Numbered from the stretch's first letter, positions 37,082 to 46,579 are shown. The stretch is DNA of 64,000 nucleotides from an uncultured Pelagimonas sp. (GCA_947497905.1 CANMIH010000002.1:248001-312000), one strand, 5' to 3'. The notes: generated by a model from the letters alone, not told the origin. Numbers and translations: made by a program.

Positions 37082-38761
37082 TTAGCCCGAAACCTGTTCT
37101 CTCAGGATCGATGCGGTCAGGGAGACCATCAGATAGGCCCCTGCAAAGACCAGAAAGGCCAGAATGGTGTTTTCAAAGCTGCGGGGATAGGCGGGGTCTT
37201 CTGACACCACGGGTTCGACCGAGGTGGTGAGGTACCGCGCCTGAGTCGCAGCTTCCCGACGGGCTGATTCGAGCGATTGCAGAGCGGTCTGCAGCATGAG
37301 ATCGCGTGTGGCCAAATCGGCTTGGGCCAGTTGGATCTGCGCGGCTTTCTCTGCCAGCGACCCTTCGCCTGTTGTCGCACTGATCATGCGGGTGTTGAGC
37401 GTTTCCAGAAGGGTTTCCAACCGGCGGATGTCACCACGGGCGCCGTCCACTTTGGCGCGGTTGGGCCGGGCATTGTCCAGCAGGGCCTGAAGCTGAAGCT
37501 TCTTCTCTTGAAGCTGAAGCTCGTAGGTGTTGATTTGCGAGCGCAGCGCCGCAATCTGAGCTTCGGGATCAACCGCATTGCCTTCCTGCTGCAGGCGGAC
37601 AAGACGTTCTTGCGCAGTGCGACGGGCCTGTTCTGCATCATTCAACCCCTGTTCGGCGTCCTGAACGGCATTGGATCGTTTGCGCAAAGAGAGATTGTCG
37701 ACACGTTCTTCTGCATAGCCAATCAACGCCTGGCTGATACGCTTGGCCAGTTCCGGATCTGCAGCGATCACTTCCATTTTGATCACGCCCTCGGTGGGGT
37801 CAAACCCGATCACCACATGACGTTTATAGAGCTTATACGCCTCTTCATTGGAGGGATTCGGTTCAAGGCGCTGAATTGGATCAATGGCATCGCTGCTGAA
37901 GTGATCTTTAAAGCCTTCATCTTCGTCCAGCCGCAGCATGGCGTCTTTGGATTGCAGATAGCTTTGAACCGCGATGGCATCGGTTGCCGTTGCAAAGGGC
38001 GAACCCGCAAACAGGCCACCGGCAGCGCTTCCGCCCCCATCATTTTTGATGATCAGGAATTCGGATTTGGTCGAATACATCGGTGTGGCGACGGCATAGA
38101 AATAGTAACCAGCGATAATCGCAGGCAGAAAAACAAAGGCCGCCAGACGGGCCATCAACAAGACCATCTTCCGGCGGCGACGCTTGGCGATCTCCATCTG
38201 AATTTGGCGAATTTCAGCGGCGCGTCGGTCTGCCGGGTTGGCGACTTCGGTTGAGGGAAGTTGCTGTTTTTTGTCGGTGGGAACTGTCTGGGGCAACTGC
38301 ATGCGGGGCTGCGGTTTTCTAGCACCCGCAGCGGCGCCTTCCGGCTTCACCAGTTCAAGCATATTGGTGCGCTGGAACGGATCGATGCCCCTGGCACGCA
38401 GCAGGCGCACCGCGTCGAAATCGGATGTTGGCGACAGACCATGTTTGTGGGCGACACGTCGTGCCATACGCAACTGGCGACCTGTCAGGCCCTCTTGGCG
38501 CACGGCGTCGATATCCACGTCAGACGCAACCTGTTTGGCCGAACTCACTTCACCCGAGCGCGGCGCGTCAGACTGAGCGGGCGCGGCAGGCCGCTGAGGG
38601 GCCGCCGGGCGTTCGGCCCCAGGCGTCGTCGACTGAGCAGGCGGCTGAGGCTGCGCATGGGACGCAGGCTGCTGCGGGGCTTGGCCTTCGGCGGCGAAGG
38701 CGGCTTCTGCGGCAGGCGAACGCCGGATACGGAACTTTTTAGCCTTGGGTTTCGTAGTCAT
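37082..38761 (-). CDS. Capsule polysaccharide export inner-membrane protein (KpsE/Wzz-type)
   Basis: A 559-residue protein from the ATG at 38761. It has a long Pro/Ala/Gln-rich cytoplasmic N-terminus (about 1-180), a first membrane helix (VLLMARLAAFVFLPAIIAGYYFY), a periplasmic domain with strong coiled coil (about 360-480, QLQEKKLQLQALL), and a C-terminal membrane helix (ILAFLVFAGAYLMVSL). This is the layout of polysaccharide co-polymerase/export proteins that link the ABC exporter to the outer-membrane channel. It overlaps the KpsT-like gene, so both are expressed together. Confidence 0.85.
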   Translation of the reverse strand: MTTKPKAKKFRIRRSPAAEAAFAAEGQAPQQPASHAQPQPPAQSTTPGAERPAAPQRPAAPAQSDAPRSGEVSSAKQVASDVDIDAVRQEGLTGRQLRMARRVAHKHGLSPTSDFDAVRLLRARGIDPFQRTNMLELVKPEGAAAGARKPQPRMQLPQTVPTDKKQQLPSTEVANPADRRAAEIRQIQMEIAKRRRRKMVLLMARLAAFVFLPAIIAGYYFYAVATPMYSTKSEFLIIKNDGGGSAAGGLFAGSPFATATDAIAVQSYLQSKDAMLRLDEDEGFKDHFSSDAIDPIQRLEPNPSNEEAYKLYKRHVVIGFDPTEGVIKMEVIAADPELAKRISQALIGYAEERVDNLSLRKRSNAVQDAEQGLNDAEQARRTAQERLVRLQQEGNAVDPEAQIAALRSQINTYELQLQEKKLQLQALLDNARPNRAKVDGARGDIRRLETLLETLNTRMISATTGEGSLAEKAAQIQLAQADLATRDLMLQTALQSLESARREAATQARYLTTSVEPVVSEDPAYPRSFENTILAFLVFAGAYLMVSLTASILREQVSG

Positions 38762-39398
38762 AGAGCTGTTTCGCTTCTTCCAAGGTATCAAACATGTGCA
38801 ATTTGCCATCCAAGAGAACGGCGGCCTTGCGGGCGAATTTTTCGAGGATCTTCGGCTGGTGTGAGACAATGATGATTGTCGTTGTGCGCAACCGTTCGGC
38901 CAGAACCTCACCGGCCTTTTTGTTGAACTCGGCATCTGTCGAGTTCGGCATGCCTTCGTCGATCAGATAGATGTCGAAATCCAGTGCGAGCATCAGAGAA
39001 AACGTGAAACGCGCGCGCATGCCAGATGAATAGGTTCCGATGGGCTGATCGAAGTATTCCTTCAATCCACACAGCCACCGGCAAAAGGATTCAACATAGT
39101 CGGGGTCCAGCCCGTACATCTTGGCGATGAAGCGGGCGTTTTCTTTGGCGGAGATCTTAGGGATCACACCACCCATAAACCCAAGTGGAAATGAGACGTT
39201 ACAACCACGACGCACTTCACCCTCGTCCGGTTTTTCCAGACCCGCCATCATTTTGATCATGGTGGTCTTGCCGGTGCCATTGGGCGCGAGGATTCCAAGA
39301 GACTCGCCCAGATCCACGCGGAAAGAGGCCCGATCAAGGATCACCTTACGCTGTGTGCCGGTCCAGAAGGACTTGCTGACCATGTCGAACTCTAACAT
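38739..39398 (-). CDS. Capsule export ABC transporter ATP-binding protein (KpsT-like)
   Basis: A 219-residue protein from the ATG at 39398 (MLEFDMVSKSF). Motifs are Walker A LAPNGTGKTT, signature YSSGMRARF, and Walker B FDIYLIDEGMP, typical of KpsT/Wzt-like exporters of surface polysaccharides. No matching permease (KpsM) is in the window, so the rest of the system should be elsewhere. It forms a pair with the KpsE-like gene downstream. Confidence 0.85.
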   Translation of the reverse strand: MLEFDMVSKSFWTGTQRKVILDRASFRVDLGESLGILAPNGTGKTTMIKMMAGLEKPDEGEVRRGCNVSFPLGFMGGVIPKISAKENARFIAKMYGLDPDYVESFCRWLCGLKEYFDQPIGTYSSGMRARFTFSLMLALDFDIYLIDEGMPNSTDAEFNKKAGEVLAERLRTTTIIIVSHQPKILEKFARKAAVLLDGKLHMFDTLEEAKQLYDYETQG

Positions 39399-39489
39399 TG
39401 GGTTTCCCCGAATCTGCACGTTGTTGCCACTTTGGGTTCACCCTCTGAAGTAGGCGGTGATTGGGGCTACATTATGACCCGATCGGGAA

Positions 39490-39519
39490 ACAAAAGCAAA
39501 GAAGGCCCCGATTGGGGCC
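39490..39519 (-). terminator. Terminator after nhaA
   Basis: GGCCCC-AATC-GGGGCC (39504-39519 on the minus strand) is followed by the T-rich TTCTTTGCTTTTG. It lies 30 bp beyond the nhaA stop codon in the direction of transcription. Confidence 0.7.
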
Positions 39520-39548
39520 CACTTCGTAAACAGTCTTTAAAGGTTGGA

Positions 39549-40832
39549 TCACAGATCCTGCTTTTCGACCCGCGTGACTTTACCCGCGATAATGGAAACA
39601 ATCGCGGCGGCAAAGCTGAATAGCGCGCCCATTTTGGCGGCATCCTGCACTGGTCCTGCGTCAAATGCGACCGTTGCCACAAAGAGCGAAACGGTAAAGC
39701 CGATGGCGGCAACAAAACCGATGACCACAAGGTCAATCAAGCGCATGCCCTGAGGTATGCCAAGCTTAAGCGGAACCGCCGCTATCCAACCCATGATGAA
39801 GATACCAATGGGTTTCCCGATCAACAGGCCCGCCAGAACCAACCAGGTCGCGTCGCCCATGGACGAAAATTCAACACCTGCATTACAAAGCCCAAAGAAG
39901 AAGAGCACGATCTCAACCGGGTGTTTCAGGGCGTGCTCGATGGTGTTGAGCAGGTCATGCAGATGCGTTTCGGCCTCACTGAAGATACCAAACGACCGAT
40001 CCGCATGCGGGATGGTTGGCACGATCGGCAGCAGACCCAGAGCGGGGTGCAAGCCTGACATCATAAAGCCATACCAGCTTGCGCAGGCTGCGAACAGATA
40101 GGGCCAGAATGAAAGAGTTTTGCGCACCCAGGTCGAATTCGGGCGGTCTTGTTTGTGACGGTCCATGCGACGCGGCAGCCAGTTGGCGAGGACAAACACG
40201 GCCACAGCGGCGCCCAGCGAAAGCAATAGCCATTCCGGTGCAAGTTCACCAGAGGGGTAGAAAATGGCGAGAATGATCAGCCCTGCGGCGTCATCGGCAA
40301 TGGCCAGAAGCAGCAGGAAGCGCACCGCAGGGTGACCCGCACCAAACACGAGGCGGCCTACGAGATAGCTAAAGGCGATGTCTGTGGCCGTAGGGATGGC
40401 CCAACCATTGGCCACGGCATTGTAGGTGTCCGAACCGAGGAACAATGCCAAGCCCAGATACACGCCAATGGGTCCAAACATGCCGCCTGCTGTTGCAAAC
40501 AAAGGCGTCGCGGCCCGTTTGCCGCGCAGGGACCCGTTTTTGAGAATAACTGCTTCCCAAACTTCTTTTGCAGCGATGCCAAAGAAGAAGGCCATCAAGA
40601 GATCGTTGACAAGATAATGGAGCGTGAGCGTGCGGTGCCCATCATGCAGGTGCCCGATCGGCGCATGATCCCAGATCACAAACTCAACAAAGTTGTGGTA
40701 GGCATTGGCCCAATAATGGGGATCCCCGGCAACAGGGGAAAGTACATCCATATTCGCCCAGATCAACGCGGTCACAGCCCCGATGATCAACAGGAGAGAA
40801 TAGTTCGTCAGGAAATTCCAGACACGATACAT
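39549..40832 (-). CDS. nhaA: Na+/H+ antiporter NhaA
   Basis: A 427-residue protein from the ATG at 40832, behind GAGGAGG. Typical NhaA motifs are FFFGIAAKEVW, the GGMFGPIGVYL helix, TDIAFSYLVG (the Asp of the ATD motif) and AIADDAAGLIILAIFY with the double Asp that binds sodium. About eleven membrane helices. It exports Na+ for H+ and protects at high salt and pH, fitting a marine bacterium. It is a separate transcription unit with its own terminator. Confidence 0.93.
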   Translation of the reverse strand: MYRVWNFLTNYSLLLIIGAVTALIWANMDVLSPVAGDPHYWANAYHNFVEFVIWDHAPIGHLHDGHRTLTLHYLVNDLLMAFFFGIAAKEVWEAVILKNGSLRGKRAATPLFATAGGMFGPIGVYLGLALFLGSDTYNAVANGWAIPTATDIAFSYLVGRLVFGAGHPAVRFLLLLAIADDAAGLIILAIFYPSGELAPEWLLLSLGAAVAVFVLANWLPRRMDRHKQDRPNSTWVRKTLSFWPYLFAACASWYGFMMSGLHPALGLLPIVPTIPHADRSFGIFSEAETHLHDLLNTIEHALKHPVEIVLFFFGLCNAGVEFSSMGDATWLVLAGLLIGKPIGIFIMGWIAAVPLKLGIPQGMRLIDLVVIGFVAAIGFTVSLFVATVAFDAGPVQDAAKMGALFSFAAAIVSIIAGKVTRVEKQDL

Positions 40833-41001
40833 GGGGCCTCCTCGGCATGTCGTTCTGTTTCTAAGTGCTGGATTTACCGGAAGCTGACTCACAGAGCAAT
40901 GTTTGCCGACCCAACACGGATAACAATGGCTTGGGCGAGCTATTTTTGTGCAGCTGGCGGGTATTGAGAGATGTGCCAGTGATCAATGTAGGATGCAACT
41001 C

Positions 41002-41032
41002 AAAGAAAACCCCAGCGCGGGCAACGCTGGGG
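41002..41032 (-). terminator. Terminator after the permease gene
   Basis: On the minus strand CCCCAGCG-N7-CGCTGGGG (41010-41032) is followed by TTTTCTTTG. It lies about 20 bp after the stop codon of the COG0701-type permease. Confidence 0.75.
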
Positions 41033-41053
41033 TGAATTTTGGTGGCTGACGTG

Positions 41054-42079
41054 TCAGGCCCAAAGGCCCCAGGCGAGGCCAGCTAGTACAGCGCCGGTGA
41101 CTGCAAATGTCAGATAGGCGGCAAAGACACGTGGCTTGACCAAGGCCCAGACGGCGATTGCGGCGGGAATGCTGCTGACACCACCAGCAATCATAAAGCT
41201 CATGGCCGCACCCGGGGCCATGCCCATCGCCAGAAGCTCGTTGACCAGAGGCACCGCGGCATAGCCATTGAGATAGGCGGGCATGCCGACAAAGGCCCCC
41301 AGCAGGATCGGCATTAGACCAGAGCCGCCCAGAACCTGCGCCACCAGCTCAGCGGGAATATAGCGCACCATCAAGGCTTCGATCACGTAGGCAAGGGTCA
41401 GCCACTTCAAGAGGAATAGGGCATTGGTAAGCGCAGTATCCCGAAAGATCGCATTGCGCGGGCCCTCTTGCCAAAACGTCCACAGCGGCTTGCCCTCAAA
41501 GGGCTTCTTGGCGCCGCAACCACAGCCCACCTGAGGGGTTTCCTTCAGCGGATCTGCAAAAACGGGGCTGGATTTCAGAAGTTTGGTGCCAAGGCCACCG
41601 AGAATGCCGACGGATACCGCAGCCAGTACTTTGGCCAAGGCAAATTCAAACCCAAGAATACCGGCGGTGATCGAAAACATGGCCGGATCCATAAGAGGCG
41701 AGGCCAACCAGAAGGCCATAACCGCGCTCAGCGGCGCCCCCACCGCCAGAAGTGCGGCGATGAATGGGATGACCTCGCAGGAGCAAAAGGGAGACAATCC
41801 TCCCAGGAAAGCCGCAAAGACGATCATACGTAGTTCATTGCCTTCAAAGGCCCGCGCCAGCAGGGTCTCAGCCCCGGTGGCTTTCAGATACGCCACGGCA
41901 AAGACCGCGAAGGCAATGAAAGGCAGGGTGCCCAGCAGCGCGCTCCAGGCAAAACTGACCACCGACATAAATTCTGTTGGGTCAAATACGGCCACGGCGA
42001 CAAGGATCAACAAGCTGGTTGCCCAGGCTTTTGAGATTGTGGGCCATCTGTGGCCCTGGCCCGAAGTTACGTCAGCCAT
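41054..42079 (-). CDS. COG0701-type permease (DUF318)
   Basis: A 341-residue membrane protein from the ATG at 42079. The family hallmark FSPFCSCEVIPFIAALLAVG-like segment (GLSPFCSCEVIPFIAALL) is present, with a second half containing GAFVGMPAYLNGYAAVPLVNELLAMG. A Cys-rich loop CGCGAKK could bind metal. Members of this family are often linked to ArsR regulators and arsenic or metal efflux. The start overlaps the arsR-like stop by 8 nt, so both are one operon. Confidence 0.83.
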   Translation of the reverse strand: MADVTSGQGHRWPTISKAWATSLLILVAVAVFDPTEFMSVVSFAWSALLGTLPFIAFAVFAVAYLKATGAETLLARAFEGNELRMIVFAAFLGGLSPFCSCEVIPFIAALLAVGAPLSAVMAFWLASPLMDPAMFSITAGILGFEFALAKVLAAVSVGILGGLGTKLLKSSPVFADPLKETPQVGCGCGAKKPFEGKPLWTFWQEGPRNAIFRDTALTNALFLLKWLTLAYVIEALMVRYIPAELVAQVLGGSGLMPILLGAFVGMPAYLNGYAAVPLVNELLAMGMAPGAAMSFMIAGGVSSIPAAIAVWALVKPRVFAAYLTFAVTGAVLAGLAWGLWA

Positions 42080-42416
42080 CGTTGTTCTCCTTTGGCTCAC
42101 AGATTTCATCTGCACAGCAATGGCGGAGCAGATATTCGGACAGCGCCTGCACCTCGGCGATGTCAGCACCTGCGCAGATCATGCTGCGCCCGTGTTTGGT
42201 CTGGGTCGCCAGCCCGGCAGCCGCGAGAATTTTTAGGTGATGGGTGAGCGTGGATCCGGTGATCCCGCTGCGCTCGCCCAGATCGCCCATGCTCAACCCC
42301 GATGGGCCGGCACGGACAAGAACATGCAAAACCTGCAGGCGTTGCTCGGACCCAAGGGCAGCGAATTTTGAGGCGGCTGTTTCCAGCGTCAGGGCGGGGG
42401 TGTCCATCATTTTCAT
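42072..42416 (-). CDS. ArsR-family transcriptional regulator
   Basis: A 114-residue protein with winged helix (SMGDLGERSGITGSTLTHHLKILAAAGLATQTKHGR, about 40-75). A C-terminal Cys pair (LLRHCCADEIC) may sense metal or metalloid; the classic ELCVCDL site is absent. It is translated with the downstream permease. An inverted sequence upstream is a likely operator. Confidence 0.85.
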   Translation of the reverse strand: MKMMDTPALTLETAASKFAALGSEQRLQVLHVLVRAGPSGLSMGDLGERSGITGSTLTHHLKILAAAGLATQTKHGRSMICAGADIAEVQALSEYLLRHCCADEICEPKENNDG

Positions 42417-42428
42417 GATTCTGAAAAT

Positions 42429-42464
42429 ATCGAAATGATAGAGTTTGGCAAGTTATATTTCGAT
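42429..42464. promoter_or_regulatory. Dyad upstream of the arsR-like gene
   Basis: ATCGAAAT (42429-42436) and ATTTCGAT (42457-42464) form an inverted repeat with 20-bp spacing in an AT-rich promoter region, just 13 bp before the regulator's start codon. This fits an ArsR-type autoregulatory operator. Confidence 0.45.
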
Positions 42465-42490
42465 GATTGTGAAAATAACGAAAGGTACCT

Positions 42491-42528
42491 CAAAAACAGA
42501 TACCTGCGCCCGCATTGGCGCAGGTATC
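42491..42528 (-). terminator. Terminator after the outer-membrane barrel gene
   Basis: GATACCTGCGC (42499-42509) and GCGCAGGTATC (42518-42528) form an 11-bp stem, followed on the minus strand by TGTTTTTGAGG. It lies 19 bp after the barrel gene stop. Confidence 0.8.
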
Positions 42529-42546
42529 AATGGTGTTCTTGGCGAA

Positions 42547-43215
42547 TTAGAATTTGTACCGAACACCGAAATTCACATTGAGACGATCCAGATCGTCACG
42601 CACACGAGCCGTGCCACCAGGGGAAGTTCGAGTGCTTTCAACGTCAAAACTGCGAATAAAGCGTGTGTCCGCAAATAGTGAAACGGACTCGTTGATGTCA
42701 TAAGACGTGCCCAAGATTAGCTGTGCGGCCAGCGCCTGATCCGTGCCTGTGATGGTAACGCCCGAGCCATAGACGATATCGTGATCCACGAAGTCGACCC
42801 CCAAACCAAATCCCGCGTAGGGGGTAAAGCTCGACCCTGTATTGAAATCGGCGATGACGTTGGCGAGCACGCGGGTGGACCGAACTGAGCCCCCGGCGTT
42901 GGCTTCTGCACCCGCACCGTTGCCAGAAAAATCGACGCTATCCACGTCGTTTTCGCCAAAGGACAGCTCTAGATCGCCACGCAAAGAAAAGGCACCATCG
43001 CCAAACGTGCCAAAGCTGCGCCCAAAAGACAGGCCAAGCGAATACCCATTGTCAAAATCAGTGTCGACACTCTGAGGACCTCCGCCGATGGTCCCAGAAA
43101 ACGAACTGTCTCGGAGGTTGCTGTAACCGCCAAAGATCTGACCGTAGGTGTCTTGCGCGAACGCCGGGGCAGAGAGGGTTGTGAAGAGAGCAGCAAGTGC
43201 CAAATTGAGTTTCAT
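42547..43215 (-). CDS. Outer-membrane beta-barrel protein
   Basis: A 222-residue protein from the ATG at 43215, with signal peptide (MKLNLALAALFTTLSAPAFA, cleavage before Q). Alternating hydrophobic strands (GYSLGLSFGRSFG, FSLRGDLELSFG, FTPYAGFGLGVDFV) and the C-terminal Phe (FGVRYKF) are those of an 8-strand outer-membrane barrel of the OmpA/OmpW-like porin family type. Function unknown. Confidence 0.82.
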   Translation of the reverse strand: MKLNLALAALFTTLSAPAFAQDTYGQIFGGYSNLRDSSFSGTIGGGPQSVDTDFDNGYSLGLSFGRSFGTFGDGAFSLRGDLELSFGENDVDSVDFSGNGAGAEANAGGSVRSTRVLANVIADFNTGSSFTPYAGFGLGVDFVDHDIVYGSGVTITGTDQALAAQLILGTSYDINESVSLFADTRFIRSFDVESTRTSPGGTARVRDDLDRLNVNFGVRYKF

Positions 43216-43333
43216 GGATCCAGTCCTTTCAAAGGTTTCTGTATCAGCGATGCCATTCTGAAAGGCGTTGGTCACATCAACTGCGCTCAAATTAGATTTG
43301 TCGGATGTGAATGAATAAACGAGGAGTTGAGGT

Positions 43334-43951
43334 GTGGCAGATGTGGGAGCGGGCTATACTGAGAGGATGGACACTTTTCTATCTGACATCCGCGCCTGCT
43401 CGATTTGCGCCGATCGCTTTGCCGCGACCGAAACGGCCCATACCCCAAGGCCAGTGTTTCAGGTCTCTTCAACGGCAAGGATTCTGATTGCGGGTCAGGC
43501 GCCGGGGATGAAGGTTCATCTGTCGGGTCGCCCCTTCACTGATCCATCGGGGGATCGGTTGCGCGACTGGTTGGGGATCGGCGCGGATCTGTTTTATGAT
43601 GCCTCGCGCGTGGCCATCGTGCCAATGGGATTTTGTTTTCCGGGGTATCGCAAAGGCTCGGATCTGCCCCCACCCGCGATCTGTGCCAAAACATGGCGAC
43701 AGGATCTATTGGATCACATGCCAGACATTGGCCTGACCCTGTTGATCGGAGGCTATGCCCAGAAGTGGCACCTTGAGAAACCTGGCTCGGTGACCGACAC
43801 CGTAGCCCAGTGGCGCGACCATCTACCCAGCGCGCTGCCCTTGCCGCATCCGTCGTGGCGCAATACAGCATGGTTGAAACGCAATCCCTGGTTCGAGGCT
43901 GAGCTTTTGCCGGTCCTGCGCGCCCGGGTTCAGGAGCTGTTGCATGACTGA
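43334..43951 (+). CDS. Uracil-DNA glycosylase family protein
   Basis: A 205-residue protein. The GTG at 43334 has a good ribosome site (GAGGAG, 7 nt away); the ATG at 43367 (MDTFLSDIRACSICADRF) is an alternative. The family motif appears as ILIAGQAPGMKVHLSGRPFTDPSGDRLRDWLG, and the C-terminal LPLPHPSWRN resembles the HPSP-type motif. An N-terminal Cys pair (CSIC) is present, but the four-Cys iron-sulfur set of family 4 is not complete. DNA repair function is probable but untested. Confidence 0.78.
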   Translation: MADVGAGYTERMDTFLSDIRACSICADRFAATETAHTPRPVFQVSSTARILIAGQAPGMKVHLSGRPFTDPSGDRLRDWLGIGADLFYDASRVAIVPMGFCFPGYRKGSDLPPPAICAKTWRQDLLDHMPDIGLTLLIGGYAQKWHLEKPGSVTDTVAQWRDHLPSALPLPHPSWRNTAWLKRNPWFEAELLPVLRARVQELLHD

Positions 43952-44732
43952 GACCCTACTGGATACCGCCTTTGCCGCCATGCAGGCTGCGCCTGACGAC
44001 GACACCGCCCGCCTGCGGTTTTACGACCGTCTTGCCGGGTCTGAGCTGTTTTTGATGCTGGCGGAAGAGCCGGTCGGTGAGAACATCACGCCAGAGATCT
44101 TCGATGTGCAGGACGCCAAGTTTGTTCTCGTCTTTGATTTGGAAGAGCGGATGACCCAGTTTGCAGGGCGGGCCGTACCCTATGCGGCTTTGCCCGGACG
44201 GGCCTTGGCTCAGATGTTGGCGGGACAGGGCATTGGCATGGCTTTGAACCCTGAGGTCGCGCCGTCTGAAATCCTCTTGCCACCTGAGGCAATCACTTGG
44301 CTTGTGGGCACCCTGGACAATGCGCCGGAAGAACGTGAGGCCCGCCCAGAACGGTTGGCAGCCCCGCGCAACCTGCCTCAGGTGCTTTTAGAGGCGCTGG
44401 ACAGTAAACTGGCCTCGACCGCGGGTTTGGCGCGCAGCGCCTATTTGGCTGAGGTCACCTATGAGGGTGGCGGCATCGGCCATGTTCTGGGTTTCGTAGG
44501 TGCCTTGGAGGGTGCGGAACGCGCGCTGGCGGGGGCCATCAATGAGGCGCTGATTTTCTCTGGGCTTGAGGCCGGTGCGCTGGATGTGACCTTTGTCAAA
44601 GACAGCGACCCGTTGGCCGCCGAGCTAGCGCGTGTGGCGCTGCGCTTTGACCTGCCTGAACCGGAGAAACCGGCCGAGATCAAGCAGGTGGCACCGGGAT
44701 CCGACCCGGATAAACCACCGCTTTTGCACTAA
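43944..44732 (+). CDS. SseB-domain protein
   Basis: A 262-residue protein. The N-terminal part with LRFYDRLAGSELFLMLAEE and KFVLVFDLEERMTQFAGRAVPYAALPGRALAQML is an SseB-like domain (SseB N-terminal type, enhanced serine sensitivity family). The C-terminal part (AYLAEVTYEGGGIGHVLGFVG) is an SseB C-terminal-type domain. It overlaps the UDG-like gene by 8 nt. Precise function is unknown in the family. Confidence 0.78.
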   Translation: MTETLLDTAFAAMQAAPDDDTARLRFYDRLAGSELFLMLAEEPVGENITPEIFDVQDAKFVLVFDLEERMTQFAGRAVPYAALPGRALAQMLAGQGIGMALNPEVAPSEILLPPEAITWLVGTLDNAPEEREARPERLAAPRNLPQVLLEALDSKLASTAGLARSAYLAEVTYEGGGIGHVLGFVGALEGAERALAGAINEALIFSGLEAGALDVTFVKDSDPLAAELARVALRFDLPEPEKPAEIKQVAPGSDPDKPPLLH

Positions 44733-45730
44733 AGGCCTAGCTCGTCACGCAACGTTGGCAAGGTGTCCCCCGGTGCGGAGGTCGCCTCCCAGACGGCGCG
44801 GGCAATGGCCCGGGTTAGACAGATGCTTGCGGCGTGGCCCAATGCCGAAAGCTGGATTGCGGGATCAGCCAGAGGCTTTTCCCCTGTGGCGGCTGCAAAG
44901 ACCAGATCGCCATCCATCGGGGTGTGAGACGGGACAATCGCCCGCGCCATGCCATCATGTGCGGCCACAGCCATGCGGTTGCATTGCGCTTTGTCCAGCG
45001 CCGCGTCGGTGGCAACAATGGCGATGGTGGTGTTGCCGAGACTGGCCATGGCATTGACTTTGCGGCTGGGCGGTAGATCAAATCCGGGTGTGGGATCAGT
45101 GCCCAATCCTCCAAACTCGCCATTCATTTCAAATTGCGACGCCCAGAAATGCCGCCCCGAGGGTGTGGTCACGCTACCCAATGGGTTCACCGCAACCAAA
45201 GCGCCGACCGTCACGCCTCCGTCGAGCACAAGACTGGCAGAGCCGAGGCCACCTTTGTGCATGGCGGTTTGCGCGCCTGTCCCAGCGCCTACGGTGCCAA
45301 GATCAAAGTCCTCCTTGGCGTTCAATAGGGCCTCGCGCCCCAGCGCAGGGTAAGGATTTGCATCCCAGTCTTTGTCGCCCGCATTGAGCAGGTCAAACAG
45401 GATCGCAGCAGGCACCAGAGGCACCCGGGCGGAGAGAACCGGAAAGCCGCGGCCTTGTGCATGCAGAGTGTCCATGACCCCTTGGGCCGAGGCGAGACCA
45501 AAGGCGCTACCGCCTGAGAGCACCAGAGCATCCACACCCGGTGCAGATTTGTCTGGTGCCAACAGATCAGTTTCGCGCGTACCCGGCGCGCCACCTTGCA
45601 CCGCGACCGAGGCGGTAAAGGGCGCGTCCCCTACAAGAACCGTGGTGCCAGATTTCAGGGTGGTGTCCTGTGCATTGCCAACCCGCAGGCCGGAGATGTC
45701 GGTGATCAGATTGCGGGGGCCGGGGCGCAT
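44729..45730 (-). CDS. P1-family (DmpA/S58) peptidase
   Basis: This 333-residue protein has the S58 features: NLITDISGLRVGNAQD at the N-terminus, TVLVGDAPFTASVAVQGGAPGTRETDLL, LSGGSAFGLASAQGVM, and GGLGSASLVLDGGVTVGALVAVNPLGS with the Ser nucleophile region of the self-processing fold. Members are aminopeptidases or amidases such as L-aminopeptidase D-Ala-esterase. It overlaps the SseB-like gene convergently by 4 nt. Confidence 0.88.
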   Translation of the reverse strand: MRPGPRNLITDISGLRVGNAQDTTLKSGTTVLVGDAPFTASVAVQGGAPGTRETDLLAPDKSAPGVDALVLSGGSAFGLASAQGVMDTLHAQGRGFPVLSARVPLVPAAILFDLLNAGDKDWDANPYPALGREALLNAKEDFDLGTVGAGTGAQTAMHKGGLGSASLVLDGGVTVGALVAVNPLGSVTTPSGRHFWASQFEMNGEFGGLGTDPTPGFDLPPSRKVNAMASLGNTTIAIVATDAALDKAQCNRMAVAAHDGMARAIVPSHTPMDGDLVFAAATGEKPLADPAIQLSALGHAASICLTRAIARAVWEATSAPGDTLPTLRDELGL

Positions 45731-45838
45731 GGGCAGTCCTTGTCAGTATTTAAGAGAAGGCCGGGGGAAGGGGCAGTGACCCTCTTGGAGGCGGGCCCTC
45801 AATTCTCCCCGGCGTATTTTATCAAAAGAAGAAGCAGG

Positions 45839-46579
45839 TCAGATGCAGCGACCGCCATCGACCTCCATACAAACGCCAGTGACCATGCTGGCCTCGTCAG
45901 AGCAGAGATAGAGCGCGGCATTGGCCAGATCTTCGGGGGTCGAGAAACGGCCCAGCGGAATGGTCGAGAGGAATTTCGCGCGAATTTCAGGGGTGTCCTC
46001 GCCCATGAAACTTTTGAGCAGCGGGGTTTCACCGGCTACAGGATTGAGGGCGTTGACGCGGATGCCAAAGGGCGCCAATTCGACCGCCATGGCGCGGGTG
46101 GCGGTGATCATCCAGCCTTTGGAGGCGTTGTACCAATTGAGGTTGGGGCGCGGAGAAACACCTGCGGTGGAGGCGACATTGAGAATTGTCCCTGATGATT
46201 GTGCCTTGAAGGCCGGTACAAGGGCGCGGGCGGCGAGATAGACCGATTTGCAGTTCACCGCAAAAACCCGGTCAAACTCCTCGTCTTCGATCTCTTCCAT
46301 CGGGGCGGGAAGATGGGTGATGCCTGCATTGTTGATCAGAATGTCTGTACCGCCAAAGGCGGTGCCGGCGGCCTGAACCATCGCGGTGACACTGTCGCGA
46401 TCGGCCACATCCACGGTGCAGGCAATTCCATCGATTTCCGTCGCAACCGCCTGTGCGGCCTCGGTGTTGATATCGGCCACCAGAACCTGTGCACCTTCTG
46501 CGGCGAAGCGACGGGCGATGCCTGCACCAAATCCAGATCCAGCGCCGGTTACGATGGCGCGTTTGCCTTGCAATCTCAT
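45839..46579 (-). CDS. SDR-family oxidoreductase
   Basis: A 246-residue classical short-chain dehydrogenase. The NAD-binding motif VTGAGSGFGAGIARRFA, LINNAGITH (NNAG), catalytic Ser in NVASTAGVS and the YNASK motif (Y-x-x-x-K) are all present. Its start overlaps the membrane protein stop as ATGA; it ends a six-gene operon with an ABC importer and aldehyde dehydrogenase, suggesting oxidation of an imported alcohol or amine-derived compound. Confidence 0.9.
   Translation of the reverse strand: MRLQGKRAIVTGAGSGFGAGIARRFAAEGAQVLVADINTEAAQAVATEIDGIACTVDVADRDSVTAMVQAAGTAFGGTDILINNAGITHLPAPMEEIEDEEFDRVFAVNCKSVYLAARALVPAFKAQSSGTILNVASTAGVSPRPNLNWYNASKGWMITATRAMAVELAPFGIRVNALNPVAGETPLLKSFMGEDTPEIRAKFLSTIPLGRFSTPEDLANAALYLCSDEASMVTGVCMEVDGGRCI

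Noticed and set aside
37082-39398. Capsule export genes as prophage cargo
   Set aside because: They lie on the chromosomal side of the tRNA-Ser attachment site and resemble the flanking chromosome in composition.
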